Assembly: GCA_963736715.1 (NCBI GenBank)
Contig: CAVTQA010000046.1
Coordinates: 62,001 to 126,000, forward strand
Direction: 5' to 3'
Origin: AP-15 sp963736715
GTDB lineage: Bacteria; Pseudomonadota; Alphaproteobacteria; ATCC43930; CGMCC-115725
DNA length: 64,000 nucleotides
In this document: positions 8,765-16,250 of the stretch, piece by piece
How the letters are laid out: each line of letters begins with the position of its first letter
Numbering within the stretch: the first letter of the stretch is position 1
Program-made: the position numbers and the translations under genes
Notes under the pieces: model-generated
What the model was told of the DNA's origin: nothing
The model's database searches: none
Seen by the model: only the letters and a program-made list of their open reading frames with translations

Positions 8765-11224
8765 ATGGCCTACAAGCGCAACATCGACCGCCTGCCGATC
8801 CCGCCGAAAGACGCCAAAGTGCAGAATGTCACCTGCCCGTTCTGCATTGTCGGCTGCGGTTACAAGGCGATCAGCTGGCCTGTGGACAAACAGGGCGGAC
8901 CCAAGGCGACCGACAACTTTTTCGGCACCGATCTCACCCACCAACAGGAGGCGGAGACCGCGAACTGGTTCTCGCCGGCCATGTACAACATCGTCAAGCA
9001 AAACGGCCGCGAGGTGCATCTCGTCATCAAGCCCGACAAGAATTGCGAGGTGAATTCGGGCCTCGGCTCGATCCGGGGTGCCCGGCAAGGGGAACTCTCC
9101 TTTTCGACGATCACCGGCACGCAGGGCCAGCGGCTTTCCGAGCCGCTCGTCTATCGCTACGGCCGCATGCTGCCGACATCCTGGGATGACGCGCTGTGGC
9201 TCGCCGCCGAGGTCACCCGCCGCGTCATCCAAGAGCAAGGCGAGGATGGCCTGATCGTGTCTGCCTTCGATCACGGCGGCGCCGGCGGCGGCTACGAAAA
9301 CACCTGGGCCACCGGCAAGCTCTATTTCGAGAGCATGAAAATCAAGAACATCCGTATCCACAATCGGCCCGCCTACAATTCCGAGGTCCATGCGACGCGC
9401 GACATGGGTGTAGGCGAGCTGAACAATTGCTACGAGGACGCCGAACTTGCCGACACGATTGTAGCCGTCGGGACGAACGCCCTAGAAACGCAGACGAATT
9501 ACTTCCTCAATCATTGGCTGACGAACCTGCGCGGGACCACGGCCGATAAAAAGCGCCAGCAGCTTCCGAACGAGCCGCATGAAGCAACGCGCGTGGTCGT
9601 CATCGACCCGAGGCGCACGGTCACGGTCAATGCCTGCGAAGACGCGGCCGGCAAGGCGAACGTCCTTCATTTGGCGCTCGAGTCCGGCACCGATCTGATC
9701 CTCTTCAACGCGCTGATGACCGAGATCGCGGCCAAGGGGTGGGTCGACCGCGATTTTATCGGAAAGTCGACGACCGGTTTTGACGAGATGCTGGCCGCCA
9801 ACAAGGTCGGCATCGACGAGGCAGCCCGCGTCACCGGCCTCAAACCCGACGAGATCCGCAAGGCGGCGAGCTGGATCGCCGAGCCCAAACAGGGCGGCGC
9901 TCGGAGGCGGACGATGTTCGCCTATGAGAAGGGGTTGATCTGGGGCAACGACAATTATCGGACCAACGGCGCTCTCGTGAATATCGCGCTGGCGACCGGC
10001 AATATCGGGCGCCCAGGCGGGGGTTGCGTCCGCATGGGCGGCCATCAGGAAGGCTATGTCAGGCCCGATTATCCCGGCGGAAAACCGGCTCCTTATGTCG
10101 ATCAGCTGTTGATCGGCGGCAAAGGCGGCGTGCACCACATATGGGCGTGCGACCACTTGAAGACGACGCTCAACGCGATGGAATTCGGGCGCGTCTACAA
10201 GAAGCGGACCGACCTTGTGAAATACGCGATGAACGACATCCCATACGGCGATCGCGACCGCATGGCCGAGGCGATTATGGGCGCAATCCGGCAGGGTGGT
10301 CTCTTCGCCATCGATGTCGATATTGTCCCAACCAAAATCGGCCAGGATTGCCATCTCATCCTCCCCGCGGCGACCTCAGGCGAGATGAACCTCACCTCGA
10401 TGAACGGGGAGAGGCGGATGCGGCTCACCGAGCGCTACATGGACCCGCCGGGGAGCGCGAAGCCCGACTGCCTGATCGTCGCCGGTCTCGCCCAAGCACT
10501 CGAAAAATCGTGGCGCAATGCCGGCAAGAACGACATTGCCGACAAGTTCAAAGGCTACGGCTGGAAGACCGAAGAAGACGCCTTCATGGACGGCTATCAC
10601 CAGCACGCCGACGGTGGGAAGTTCGTGACCTACGATCGGCTCCGCGCGATGGGAACGAACGGTTTTCAAGAGCCCGCCGTCGACTTCAAGGACGCCAAGA
10701 TCATCGGCACCAAGCGCCTCTACGCTGACGGAAAATTCGGCAAATCGGGCAAGGCCCAGTTCATGGCGACCCAATGGCGGGGGCTCGAAGCGCCGGGCAA
10801 ACAACAGGAGAAGGAAAAATTTCAGTATCTGATCAACAACGGGCGGGCCAATCACGTCTGGCAGTCGGTCTACCTCGATCAGTACAACGATTTTGTGATG
10901 GGCCGCTGGCCCCTCCCATTCCTCGAATTGAATCCCGAGGACATGAAGGAGCTCGGGCTCAAGGCGGGCGATCTCGTCGAGGTCTATAACGAGAACGGCT
11001 CGACCCAGGCGATGGCGCAGCCGACACCGACGGCAAAACGCAAGCAAACCTTCATGCTGTTCGCCTACCCGACCGGCACGATGGGAAACGTCGTGTCGAA
11101 AGGCGTCAACGAGCTGATTATCCCGAACTACAAGCAGACCTGGGCCAATATCCGCAAGATCGCCGACGCACCCGAGGTCACCCGCCACCTGAGCTTCAAG
11201 TCGCAGGAGTACGTCTCAGGCTGA
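8765..11224 (+). CDS. aioA: Arsenite oxidase molybdopterin subunit AioA
   Basis: Periplasmic molybdenum enzyme of the DMSO-reductase family that oxidises arsenite to arsenate and passes electrons through a [3Fe-4S] cluster to AioB. The 819 residues match the family length. Cluster cysteines are C24-x2-C27-x3-C31, and a serine replaces the fourth cysteine near 98-102. By position, H199, E207, R423 and H427 (VRMGGHQEGY) correspond to the arsenite-binding residues His195/Glu203/Arg419/His423 of Alcaligenes AioA. There is no signal peptide, as expected for piggy-back export with AioB. No cytochrome c or molybdenum-cofactor gene adjoins. Confidence 0.96.
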   Translation: MAYKRNIDRLPIPPKDAKVQNVTCPFCIVGCGYKAISWPVDKQGGPKATDNFFGTDLTHQQEAETANWFSPAMYNIVKQNGREVHLVIKPDKNCEVNSGLGSIRGARQGELSFSTITGTQGQRLSEPLVYRYGRMLPTSWDDALWLAAEVTRRVIQEQGEDGLIVSAFDHGGAGGGYENTWATGKLYFESMKIKNIRIHNRPAYNSEVHATRDMGVGELNNCYEDAELADTIVAVGTNALETQTNYFLNHWLTNLRGTTADKKRQQLPNEPHEATRVVVIDPRRTVTVNACEDAAGKANVLHLALESGTDLILFNALMTEIAAKGWVDRDFIGKSTTGFDEMLAANKVGIDEAARVTGLKPDEIRKAASWIAEPKQGGARRRTMFAYEKGLIWGNDNYRTNGALVNIALATGNIGRPGGGCVRMGGHQEGYVRPDYPGGKPAPYVDQLLIGGKGGVHHIWACDHLKTTLNAMEFGRVYKKRTDLVKYAMNDIPYGDRDRMAEAIMGAIRQGGLFAIDVDIVPTKIGQDCHLILPAATSGEMNLTSMNGERRMRLTERYMDPPGSAKPDCLIVAGLAQALEKSWRNAGKNDIADKFKGYGWKTEEDAFMDGYHQHADGGKFVTYDRLRAMGTNGFQEPAVDFKDAKIIGTKRLYADGKFGKSGKAQFMATQWRGLEAPGKQQEKEKFQYLINNGRANHVWQSVYLDQYNDFVMGRWPLPFLELNPEDMKELGLKAGDLVEVYNENGSTQAMAQPTPTAKRKQTFMLFAYPTGTMGNVVSKGVNELIIPNYKQTWANIRKIADAPEVTRHLSFKSQEYVSG

Positions 11225-11253
11225 GAGGGTTCACCCTTTCTTGCGGTTGAAGC

Positions 11254-12447
11254 CTATGCGGGCATTTCCGCGGTCGTCGCTCCCGCCTTGAGCGCCATCA
11301 AGGCGAGGAGCGCCGCAAGGCTGATGCCTGCCGAGACGCCGAGCACTCCGACCCCCATATGCTCCATCAGAATGCCAAAGATGAGGGGAGCCGCTGCCTG
11401 CGCGGCGCGCGCCGGCGCGGCGAGGACGCCGCTGCGCAGCCCGTAGTCGACTGGACCGAATATAGCGAGCGGAAGGGTGCCTTTGGCAATCGTCAGCATG
11501 CCATTCCCGGCCCCATGAAAGACCGCGAATACGGTGATTGCCACGGGGCCGAAGGCGGCCAGCGCGAGGGCGCCGATCGGATGCAGCACGGTTGCGATCC
11601 GCGCCGAAACGAGCGGATGCACCCAGCGCAGCGCGCCGAATTCAACGAGCCGTGCGCCGACCTGTGCCGGGCCGACGAGTGCAGCCGCCGCGATCGCGGC
11701 CGTCGAACTCGCACCGGCGATCTCGAGGAGCCGTGGCAAATGCGCAGCCATGGCGCCGGTGACGAACCATGTCGCGGCGAACACAAAGGCCAGAATGGGC
11801 ATCGCACCGCGCGGGACCTGGGGTGCGATGGCTTGTGTCTCGGCCGCGCGTGCTGGCGGCGGCGCCCGCGGGATCAGAAGACGGTTGAGCGGCAGTCCAA
11901 TCAGCAGGTGCAGCGCCGCCCAAACGAGGCAAGCACCGCGCCACCCGACGCTGGCGTCAAGAAACGCCGACAATGGCCATCCTACAGTGCTCGCGAAGCC
12001 GGCAATCAAAGTGATCCCGGTAATCGGTCCGCGCGCTGCCAGGCCATAAAGCCCGCTGAGCGTCGCGAACGCCAAATCATAGAGGCCCAACGCCATCCCG
12101 ACCCCGAGCACTGCCCAGGACACCGTCAGGCCGACGATGCCCTGAGCGAGGGCGAGAAGAACGAGCCCGGCTGCGAGCACCAGGTTCGACAGCGCGAGCA
12201 CGCCGCGGCCGCCGCGATTGTCAATCGCGCGACCGACCGCCGGCCCAAGGACAGCTGAGAGCAGCAACGAACCCGAGAAGATGCCGAACACCATGGCGCG
12301 GGAGACACCAAGCCCGTCCGCTATTGGATCGGCGAGGATAGCCGGCAGGTAATAGCTCGACCCCCAGGCGAGAGTCTGCGCGGTGCCGAGTGCAGCGACG
12401 ACGACGGCTCGCCTCACTGGGTATCGCCCATCACTCCCCGGTCCCAT
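11254..12447 (-). CDS. MFS transporter of the ars operon
   Basis: Twelve-helix major facilitator with an N-terminal signature AWGSSYYLPAILADP and PAVGRAIDNRGGRG between helices 2 and 3. It is the last gene of the minus-strand ars operon, converging on aioA. Candidate starts are ATG 12447 (overlapping the aqpS end) or GTG 12417 just after it; I chose the ATG. Position suggests arsenite or organoarsenical efflux, similar in idea to ArsK of Agrobacterium, but substrate cannot be read from sequence. ArsJ is less likely because no partner glyceraldehyde-phosphate dehydrogenase is present. Confidence 0.8.
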   Translation of the reverse strand: MGPGSDGRYPVRRAVVVAALGTAQTLAWGSSYYLPAILADPIADGLGVSRAMVFGIFSGSLLLSAVLGPAVGRAIDNRGGRGVLALSNLVLAAGLVLLALAQGIVGLTVSWAVLGVGMALGLYDLAFATLSGLYGLAARGPITGITLIAGFASTVGWPLSAFLDASVGWRGACLVWAALHLLIGLPLNRLLIPRAPPPARAAETQAIAPQVPRGAMPILAFVFAATWFVTGAMAAHLPRLLEIAGASSTAAIAAAALVGPAQVGARLVEFGALRWVHPLVSARIATVLHPIGALALAAFGPVAITVFAVFHGAGNGMLTIAKGTLPLAIFGPVDYGLRSGVLAAPARAAQAAAPLIFGILMEHMGVGVLGVSAGISLAALLALMALKAGATTAEMPA

Positions 12448-13129
12448 GCCTGCGCAGCAGCGGGAGCGCAAGCAAGAGAGCCACGAGCTGTGCGAGAATG
12501 AAGCCTGGCGCGTCGGCCGGGCGGATGCCGGCAAAGGTATCGGTCAATGCCCGGGCGACGGTCACGGCCGGGTTGGCAAACGAGGTCGAGGCTGTAAACC
12601 AATAGGCGCCGGTAATGTAGGCCGCGACCGCAAAAGCCGTCACCGGCTCGCGATGCGCGCGGCAGCCCCATATCACGGTCAGCAGGCCAAACGTCGCTAT
12701 TATCTCGGCAACCCACTGCGGAAGCCCGGTGCGCACGTGCTGCGAGAGCTGCCACACCGGCAGATCGAACATGATGTGCGCGAGCCACACGCCGAGGATC
12801 GCACCGATGAGCTGCGCGGCGATGTAGGGCGGCACCGCGTGCCAGCGCAAACCCTCGGTCGCCGCGGCGGCAAGCGTCACAACCGGGTTCATGTGCGCGC
12901 CCGATTGCGGCCCGAAGGCGAGGATCAGGGCCGTCAGCGCCCCGCCCGTGGCGATTGCGTTTGCGAGCAGCGCGAGGCCGACATTTCCGCCGCATAGCCG
13001 CTCGGCCATGATGCCGGAGCCGACCACGGCGATCAGGAGAAAGGCCGTCGCGACGAGTTCCGTCAATGCCTCGCGGACGAGAGGGCGGCTCAGCGCGGCC
13101 CGCCTCACCGCCGCCGTGGCCGACGTCAT
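12431..13129 (-). CDS. aqpS: Aquaglyceroporin (AqpS-like) arsenite channel
   Basis: Major intrinsic protein of 232 residues with six hydrophobic helices. Its two pore motifs are NPV at 81-83 (SGAHMNPVVT) and NPA at 186-188 (FANPAVTVAR). In Sinorhizobium, an aquaglyceroporin replaces the ArsB/ACR3 pump in the ars operon and lets arsenite made by ArsC leave down its gradient; I infer the same role here from the direct arsC fusion of reading frames (ATGA overlap with the arsC stop). The first NPA box is relaxed to NPV, as in some arsenite channels. Confidence 0.9.
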   Translation of the reverse strand: MTSATAAVRRAALSRPLVREALTELVATAFLLIAVVGSGIMAERLCGGNVGLALLANAIATGGALTALILAFGPQSGAHMNPVVTLAAAATEGLRWHAVPPYIAAQLIGAILGVWLAHIMFDLPVWQLSQHVRTGLPQWVAEIIATFGLLTVIWGCRAHREPVTAFAVAAYITGAYWFTASTSFANPAVTVARALTDTFAGIRPADAPGFILAQLVALLLALPLLRRHGTGE

Positions 13130-13650
13130 CGCGCCGGTTCCCCAGTTGCGACCACTCGAAGACGCCCGATTTCGTCGACGTTTCGCTTGATGGCGAGTCG
13201 ATCAAGGGCATCGAGCCGGAGGCTCGTGAAGAGTTTGATCCGGTTCTCTAGCACGACATACGCATCGCGGAAGGCCCGGCGGTTCTTCTCCTCGGTGCCT
13301 TCGATCGCAGCCGGGTCCGGCACACCCCAACGGGCGGTAACGGGGTTGCCTGGCCAGACCGGGCAGACCTCGCCTGCAGCCTGGTCGCAGACCGTGAAGA
13401 CGAAATCCATTTCCGGCGCGCCCGGTTTGGCGAATTCGTCCCAGCTTTTGTTGCGCAGCCCGCTAGTATCGAGACGAGCCTTTTCGAGAAGATCGAGCGC
13501 CAGCGGGTGCACGGCGCCTTTGGGGAAGCTCCCGGCACTGTACGTCCTGAACCGTTCCTTCCCCCAATGCCTGAGCAGCGCTTCGGCCATGATGCTCCTG
13601 GCCGAGTTGCCGGTGCAGAGAAAGAGGACGTTGTAGGTTTTCCCGCTCAC
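13126..13650 (-). CDS. arsC: Arsenate reductase ArsC (LMW-phosphatase/thioredoxin type)
   Basis: Reduces cytoplasmic arsenate to arsenite. The 174-residue protein belongs to the low-molecular-weight tyrosine phosphatase fold: P-loop C12-TGNSA-R18, with resolving cysteines C88 (TVCDQ) and C96 (EVCPVWPG). The Bacillus relay uses Cys10/82/89. The C-terminus extends about 35 residues past the usual core. The gene overlaps aqpS by four bases and follows arsI by three, placing it in the middle of the ars operon. Confidence 0.95.
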   Translation of the reverse strand: MSGKTYNVLFLCTGNSARSIMAEALLRHWGKERFRTYSAGSFPKGAVHPLALDLLEKARLDTSGLRNKSWDEFAKPGAPEMDFVFTVCDQAAGEVCPVWPGNPVTARWGVPDPAAIEGTEEKNRRAFRDAYVVLENRIKLFTSLRLDALDRLAIKRNVDEIGRLRVVATGEPAR

Positions 13651-13653
13651 CGC

Positions 13654-14145
13654 TCAGGCCGCGCAGCAAGGCGTTGCGGCGGCCGGTTGTGCGCTCTCCA
13701 AAGGATCGCAGCAGCTCGCCTCGCAGCACGCGGGTTCGGTTGCGTCGCTAAGTCTCCCCAGTGAGCTTTGGCCGTAGACCGTGGCCTCACCATAGGTGAA
13801 GAAGGTCTCCCACGGCACGCCCTGCGGGTCGGCGATCCACTGCTTGTCGGATTGGGCATAGCAGCAGGTGGCGGCCTTCTCCTCGACAGTCGGGCGTTCG
13901 GCGCGGGCGAGGCGGTCGTAAACTTCGGCGAGCTCCTCCTGATCCTCGGCCTGGATGCCGAGATGCGAAATGCCGGCGCGCTCGCCGACACGTCTGCTGA
14001 TCGCGAAGTTGACCCGAGGATCTTCGAGCATCCATTTCGCATAATCGTCCTTGACGACGGTAGGCTCGGCGGCAAACAGCGTCGAATAGAACCGGATAGA
14101 CTGGGCCAAATCGTCAACGGATACGTGTACGTGGAGGCGCTTCAT
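13654..14145 (-). CDS. arsI: ArsI/CadI-type C-As lyase with cysteine-rich tail
   Basis: Fe(II)-dependent extradiol-type lyase that demethylates trivalent organoarsenicals such as methylarsenite. The 163-residue vicinal-oxygen-chelate protein has metal ligands H5, H61 and E113, matching H5/H62/E115 of characterised ArsI, and the arsenic-binding pair C94-C95 in TCCYAQSDKQW. Beyond the domain, three more Cys-Cys pairs occur (140-141, 145-146, 160-161). It overlaps arsR by about 32 bases. CadI (cadmium-induced) is the alternative family name; arsenic context favours ArsI. Confidence 0.88.
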   Translation of the reverse strand: MKRLHVHVSVDDLAQSIRFYSTLFAAEPTVVKDDYAKWMLEDPRVNFAISRRVGERAGISHLGIQAEDQEELAEVYDRLARAERPTVEEKAATCCYAQSDKQWIADPQGVPWETFFTYGEATVYGQSSLGRLSDATEPACCEASCCDPLESAQPAAATPCCAA

Positions 14146-14482
14146 CAGTCTCTCCTTTCGTGAAGGTATCCGCGGGATTGCAGACCGGCACGCATGCGCC
14201 GCGGCCGCAGCAATTCTCGGTCAGGTACGCCATCAGCTCATTCATCGTGCCGTACTCGGCGGAATAGATCAGCTGGCGGCTCAAGCGCCGCTGCGTGATC
14301 AACCCGGCATGCACGAGTTGCTGAAGGTGAAAGGACAGCGATGAGGGCATTACGCCGAGCTTTTCGGCGATGACGCCGGCCGGCAGCCCCTCGGGACCGC
14401 AGGTCACGAGCAGGCGGAAAAGCTCGATCCGGGTTTCCTGAGCAAGAGCACCGAGCGCAGCTATAGCGCGTTTCTGATCCAT
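14114..14482 (-). CDS. arsR: Arsenic-responsive repressor ArsR
   Basis: ArsR/SmtB winged-helix repressor of 122 residues that leaves DNA on binding arsenite. The helix-turn-helix spans about 35-70 (GVIAEKLGVMPSSLSFHLQQL). The inducer site is not the classic CxCxxC of plasmid R773. It is a C-terminal cluster C91-C92, C97 and C101 (NCCGRGACVPVC), resembling the type described in Acidithiobacillus. It is the first gene of the arsR-arsI-arsC-aqpS-MFS operon and likely represses it through the palindrome at 14506-14521. Confidence 0.94.
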   Translation of the reverse strand: MDQKRAIAALGALAQETRIELFRLLVTCGPEGLPAGVIAEKLGVMPSSLSFHLQQLVHAGLITQRRLSRQLIYSAEYGTMNELMAYLTENCCGRGACVPVCNPADTFTKGETDEAPPRTRIR

Positions 14483-14485
14483 CGG

Positions 14486-14507
14486 CTGTCACAAAAATTT
14501 CATGTTT
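14486..14507 (+). promoter_or_regulatory. Pho-box-like direct repeat in the arsR leader
   Basis: Two 11-bp units, CTGTCACAAAA and ATTTCATGTTT, fit the PhoB consensus CTGTCAT-N4 repeated every 11 bases; the first matches closely. It begins four bases upstream of the arsR ATG and ends within the candidate ArsR operator. It reads in the direction of pstS. Binding by PhoB is inferred from the pattern. Confidence 0.55.
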
Positions 14508-14521
14508 CAACGATAGTCGAA
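14506..14521. promoter_or_regulatory. Candidate ArsR operator
   Basis: Imperfect palindrome TTCAACGATAGTCGAA (six of eight half-site bases pair) 24 bases upstream of arsR. Its size and position fit an ArsR/SmtB site. It overlaps the right edge of the Pho-box-like repeat. Confidence 0.45.
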
Positions 14522-14602
14522 TTCATATGGACATTAACCGGATTTGTCAAGGACATTCATCAAAATATCGAAATCAAACTCGGCGCTGGCGCGGGAGCGA
14601 CA

Positions 14603-14713
14603 ATGAACACGACCGAGGTCAAGGAGATGATCCCCAACCGGTACGGCAGCGGTGTTGCCGGCATGGACGCCGATCTCGAGCTTGGTTGCAAGCCTCCAGG
14701 CCTACCGCTTTGA
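14603..14713 (+). pseudogene. Probable remnant of arsenite methyltransferase arsM
   Basis: A 36-codon frame begins MNTTEVKEM, continues NRYGS and soon reaches ADLELGC before a TGA. In ArsM proteins a similar start (…VKE..RYG) is followed, after 20-50 residues, by a [SA]xLGLGCG-P segment that precedes the SAM motif. Here the two pieces are nearly fused and the SAM-binding domain is absent, which suggests internal deletion and truncation. Resemblance is from memory of the family and the piece is short, so a small unrelated peptide is possible. Confidence 0.4.
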
Positions 14714-14717
14714 TCAG

Positions 14718-15026
14718 GTGAACGGCTGTCCCTTGAACGACGACCGTGTCAACGGCGGTGAGCATGTCAAATGGTGGCATTTGATCGCACATGGCATCGC
14801 ATTTTTTGCGGCGACGGCTATTGCCGCGATCGTCTTCCATCCATACTACCCGAAATTTGGCGACCAGACCGAGAGTGCAAGCGAGGCGTTCTGGGCGTTT
14901 CTTACTTTCTGCATTATTTTCGGAGGTATCGGTCCTCTGATTACGCTGCTGTTTTTTGCACTTCAGCGCTTATTCGGGAAGCACCGGTCTGCGGTTTCGG
15001 TCTCTCCGAGGCGAGAAGCTCCGTGA
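14718..15026 (+). CDS. Small membrane protein, unknown
   Basis: About 102 residues with two predicted transmembrane helices (IAFFAATAIAAIVF and the FLTFCIIFGGIGPLITLLFF stretch) and a short basic tail. I do not recognise a family. The GTG at 14718 is my best start, since no ATG is available in frame near it. It lies between the arsM-like remnant and the pst operon, and base composition is less GC-rich than its neighbours. It may belong to the arsenic block. Confidence 0.4.
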   Translation: MNGCPLNDDRVNGGEHVKWWHLIAHGIAFFAATAIAAIVFHPYYPKFGDQTESASEAFWAFLTFCIIFGGIGPLITLLFFALQRLFGKHRSAVSVSPRREAP

Positions 15027-15033
15027 CGCGACG

Positions 15034-15066
15034 TTGTCACGAAAGTGCAATCAAAACGTCATAAAA
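15034..15066 (+). promoter_or_regulatory. Three-unit Pho box upstream of pstS
   Basis: Three consecutive 11-bp units TTGTCACGAAA, GTGCAATCAAA and ACGTCATAAAA share the TGTCA..AAA pattern of PhoB binding sites. The last ends 69 bases before the pstS GTG. PhoB-P activation of the pst operon is expected. Confidence 0.75.
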
Positions 15067-15135
15067 GGTGTGGGATGCGCCGTTAAGAAAGTCGAGACCC
15101 TTCGGGTCGGCCTTCCTGGCTGTGAGGAGGAGACC

Positions 15136-16185
15136 GTGAACGCCTTTCGCATCGCATTCTTTGGGATGGCCGCCGCTGCCGCGATCGGCCTTGCTGCACA
15201 GGCGGCCGAAATTTCCGGTGCCGGCGCCACCTTCCCGTACCCGATCTACGCGAAATGGGCGGAGGCCTACGCGGCCAAGACGGGAACGAAGCTGAATTAC
15301 CAGTCGATCGGTTCGGGGGGCGGCATTGCGCAGATCAATGCGAGAACGGTCGATTTCGGCGCTTCCGACATGCCCTTGAAGCCGGAAGAACTCGAGAAGA
15401 ACGGTCTCACGCAATTTCCGCCGGTGATCGGCGGCGAGGTGATGGTTGTCAATCTGCCGGGCATCCAGCCGGGCCAGATGACGCTCGACGGGCCGACAAT
15501 CGCCAACATCTATCTGGGCAAGATCACCAAATGGAGTGATCCGGCCATCGCCAAGCTCAATCCCGGCATGAAGCTGCCGGATACCGCGATCGCCGTGGTG
15601 CACCGCTCCGACGGCTCCGGCACCACCTTCATCTTCACCGACTATCTCTCTAAGGTGAGCCCGGAGTGGAAGGACAAGGTCAGCGAGGGCACGTCCGTCC
15701 AATGGCCGGTCGGTCTGGGCGGCAAGGGAAATGAGGGCGTCGCGGCGCTGACGTCGCGCACGGCCGGCGCCATCGGCTATGTCGAATACGCCTACGCGCT
15801 GCAGAACAAGTTGGTCCACACCAAGCTCATCAATCACGATGGCGCCTCATTGGAGCCCGGCATACAGGTGTTCCAGGCCGCCGCCGCCAACGCGGATTGG
15901 AAGACTGCTCCCGGCTTTTATCTGATCCTCACCGACCAGCCCGGTAAGGAAACGTGGCCGATTACGGGCGCGACCTTCATCTTGATGCACAAAAAGCAGG
16001 AGCATCCGGACCGCGCAAAAGAGGTTCTGGCCTTCTTCGATTGGGCCTACAAGAACGGTGCCGAAATGGCGAAATCGCTCGACTATGTCCCGATGCCGCC
16101 GAATGCCGTAGCGATCTTCGAAGACAGCTGGAGGCAGGTAGTCGGATCCGACGGCAAGCCGGTGTGGGACGGTCATTCGTCTTGA
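15136..16185 (+). CDS. pstS: Periplasmic phosphate-binding protein PstS
   Basis: Captures phosphate for the PstCAB importer. The start is a GTG with GAGGAGGAG just upstream. It gives a clean signal peptide ending near AAQAAEISG and a mature protein opening with GAGATFPYPIYAKW. Other phosphate-site motifs are GSGGGI, GASDMP and HRSDGSGTTFIF. Total length is 349 residues. A longer in-frame start at 14956 is rejected because it would run through the Pho box. It heads pstSCAB-phoU-phoB. Confidence 0.96.
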   Translation: MNAFRIAFFGMAAAAAIGLAAQAAEISGAGATFPYPIYAKWAEAYAAKTGTKLNYQSIGSGGGIAQINARTVDFGASDMPLKPEELEKNGLTQFPPVIGGEVMVVNLPGIQPGQMTLDGPTIANIYLGKITKWSDPAIAKLNPGMKLPDTAIAVVHRSDGSGTTFIFTDYLSKVSPEWKDKVSEGTSVQWPVGLGGKGNEGVAALTSRTAGAIGYVEYAYALQNKLVHTKLINHDGASLEPGIQVFQAAAANADWKTAPGFYLILTDQPGKETWPITGATFILMHKKQEHPDRAKEVLAFFDWAYKNGAEMAKSLDYVPMPPNAVAIFEDSWRQVVGSDGKPVWDGHSS

Positions 16186-16250
16186 TGTTGCGGGTGAGAG
16201 GCCTCGCGCCTCCCGCCCTCCCCCCTCATTACCGATTGGGGTGACGCCCC

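Noticed and set aside
8726..11188. Three large minus-strand frames across aioA
   Set aside because: Complementary to the highly conserved AioA chain; no ribosome sites or family motifs.
11254..12447. Naming the ars MFS carrier ArsJ or ArsK
   Set aside because: ArsJ needs a partner glyceraldehyde-phosphate dehydrogenase, absent here; ArsK similarity cannot be judged without alignment, so only family is called.
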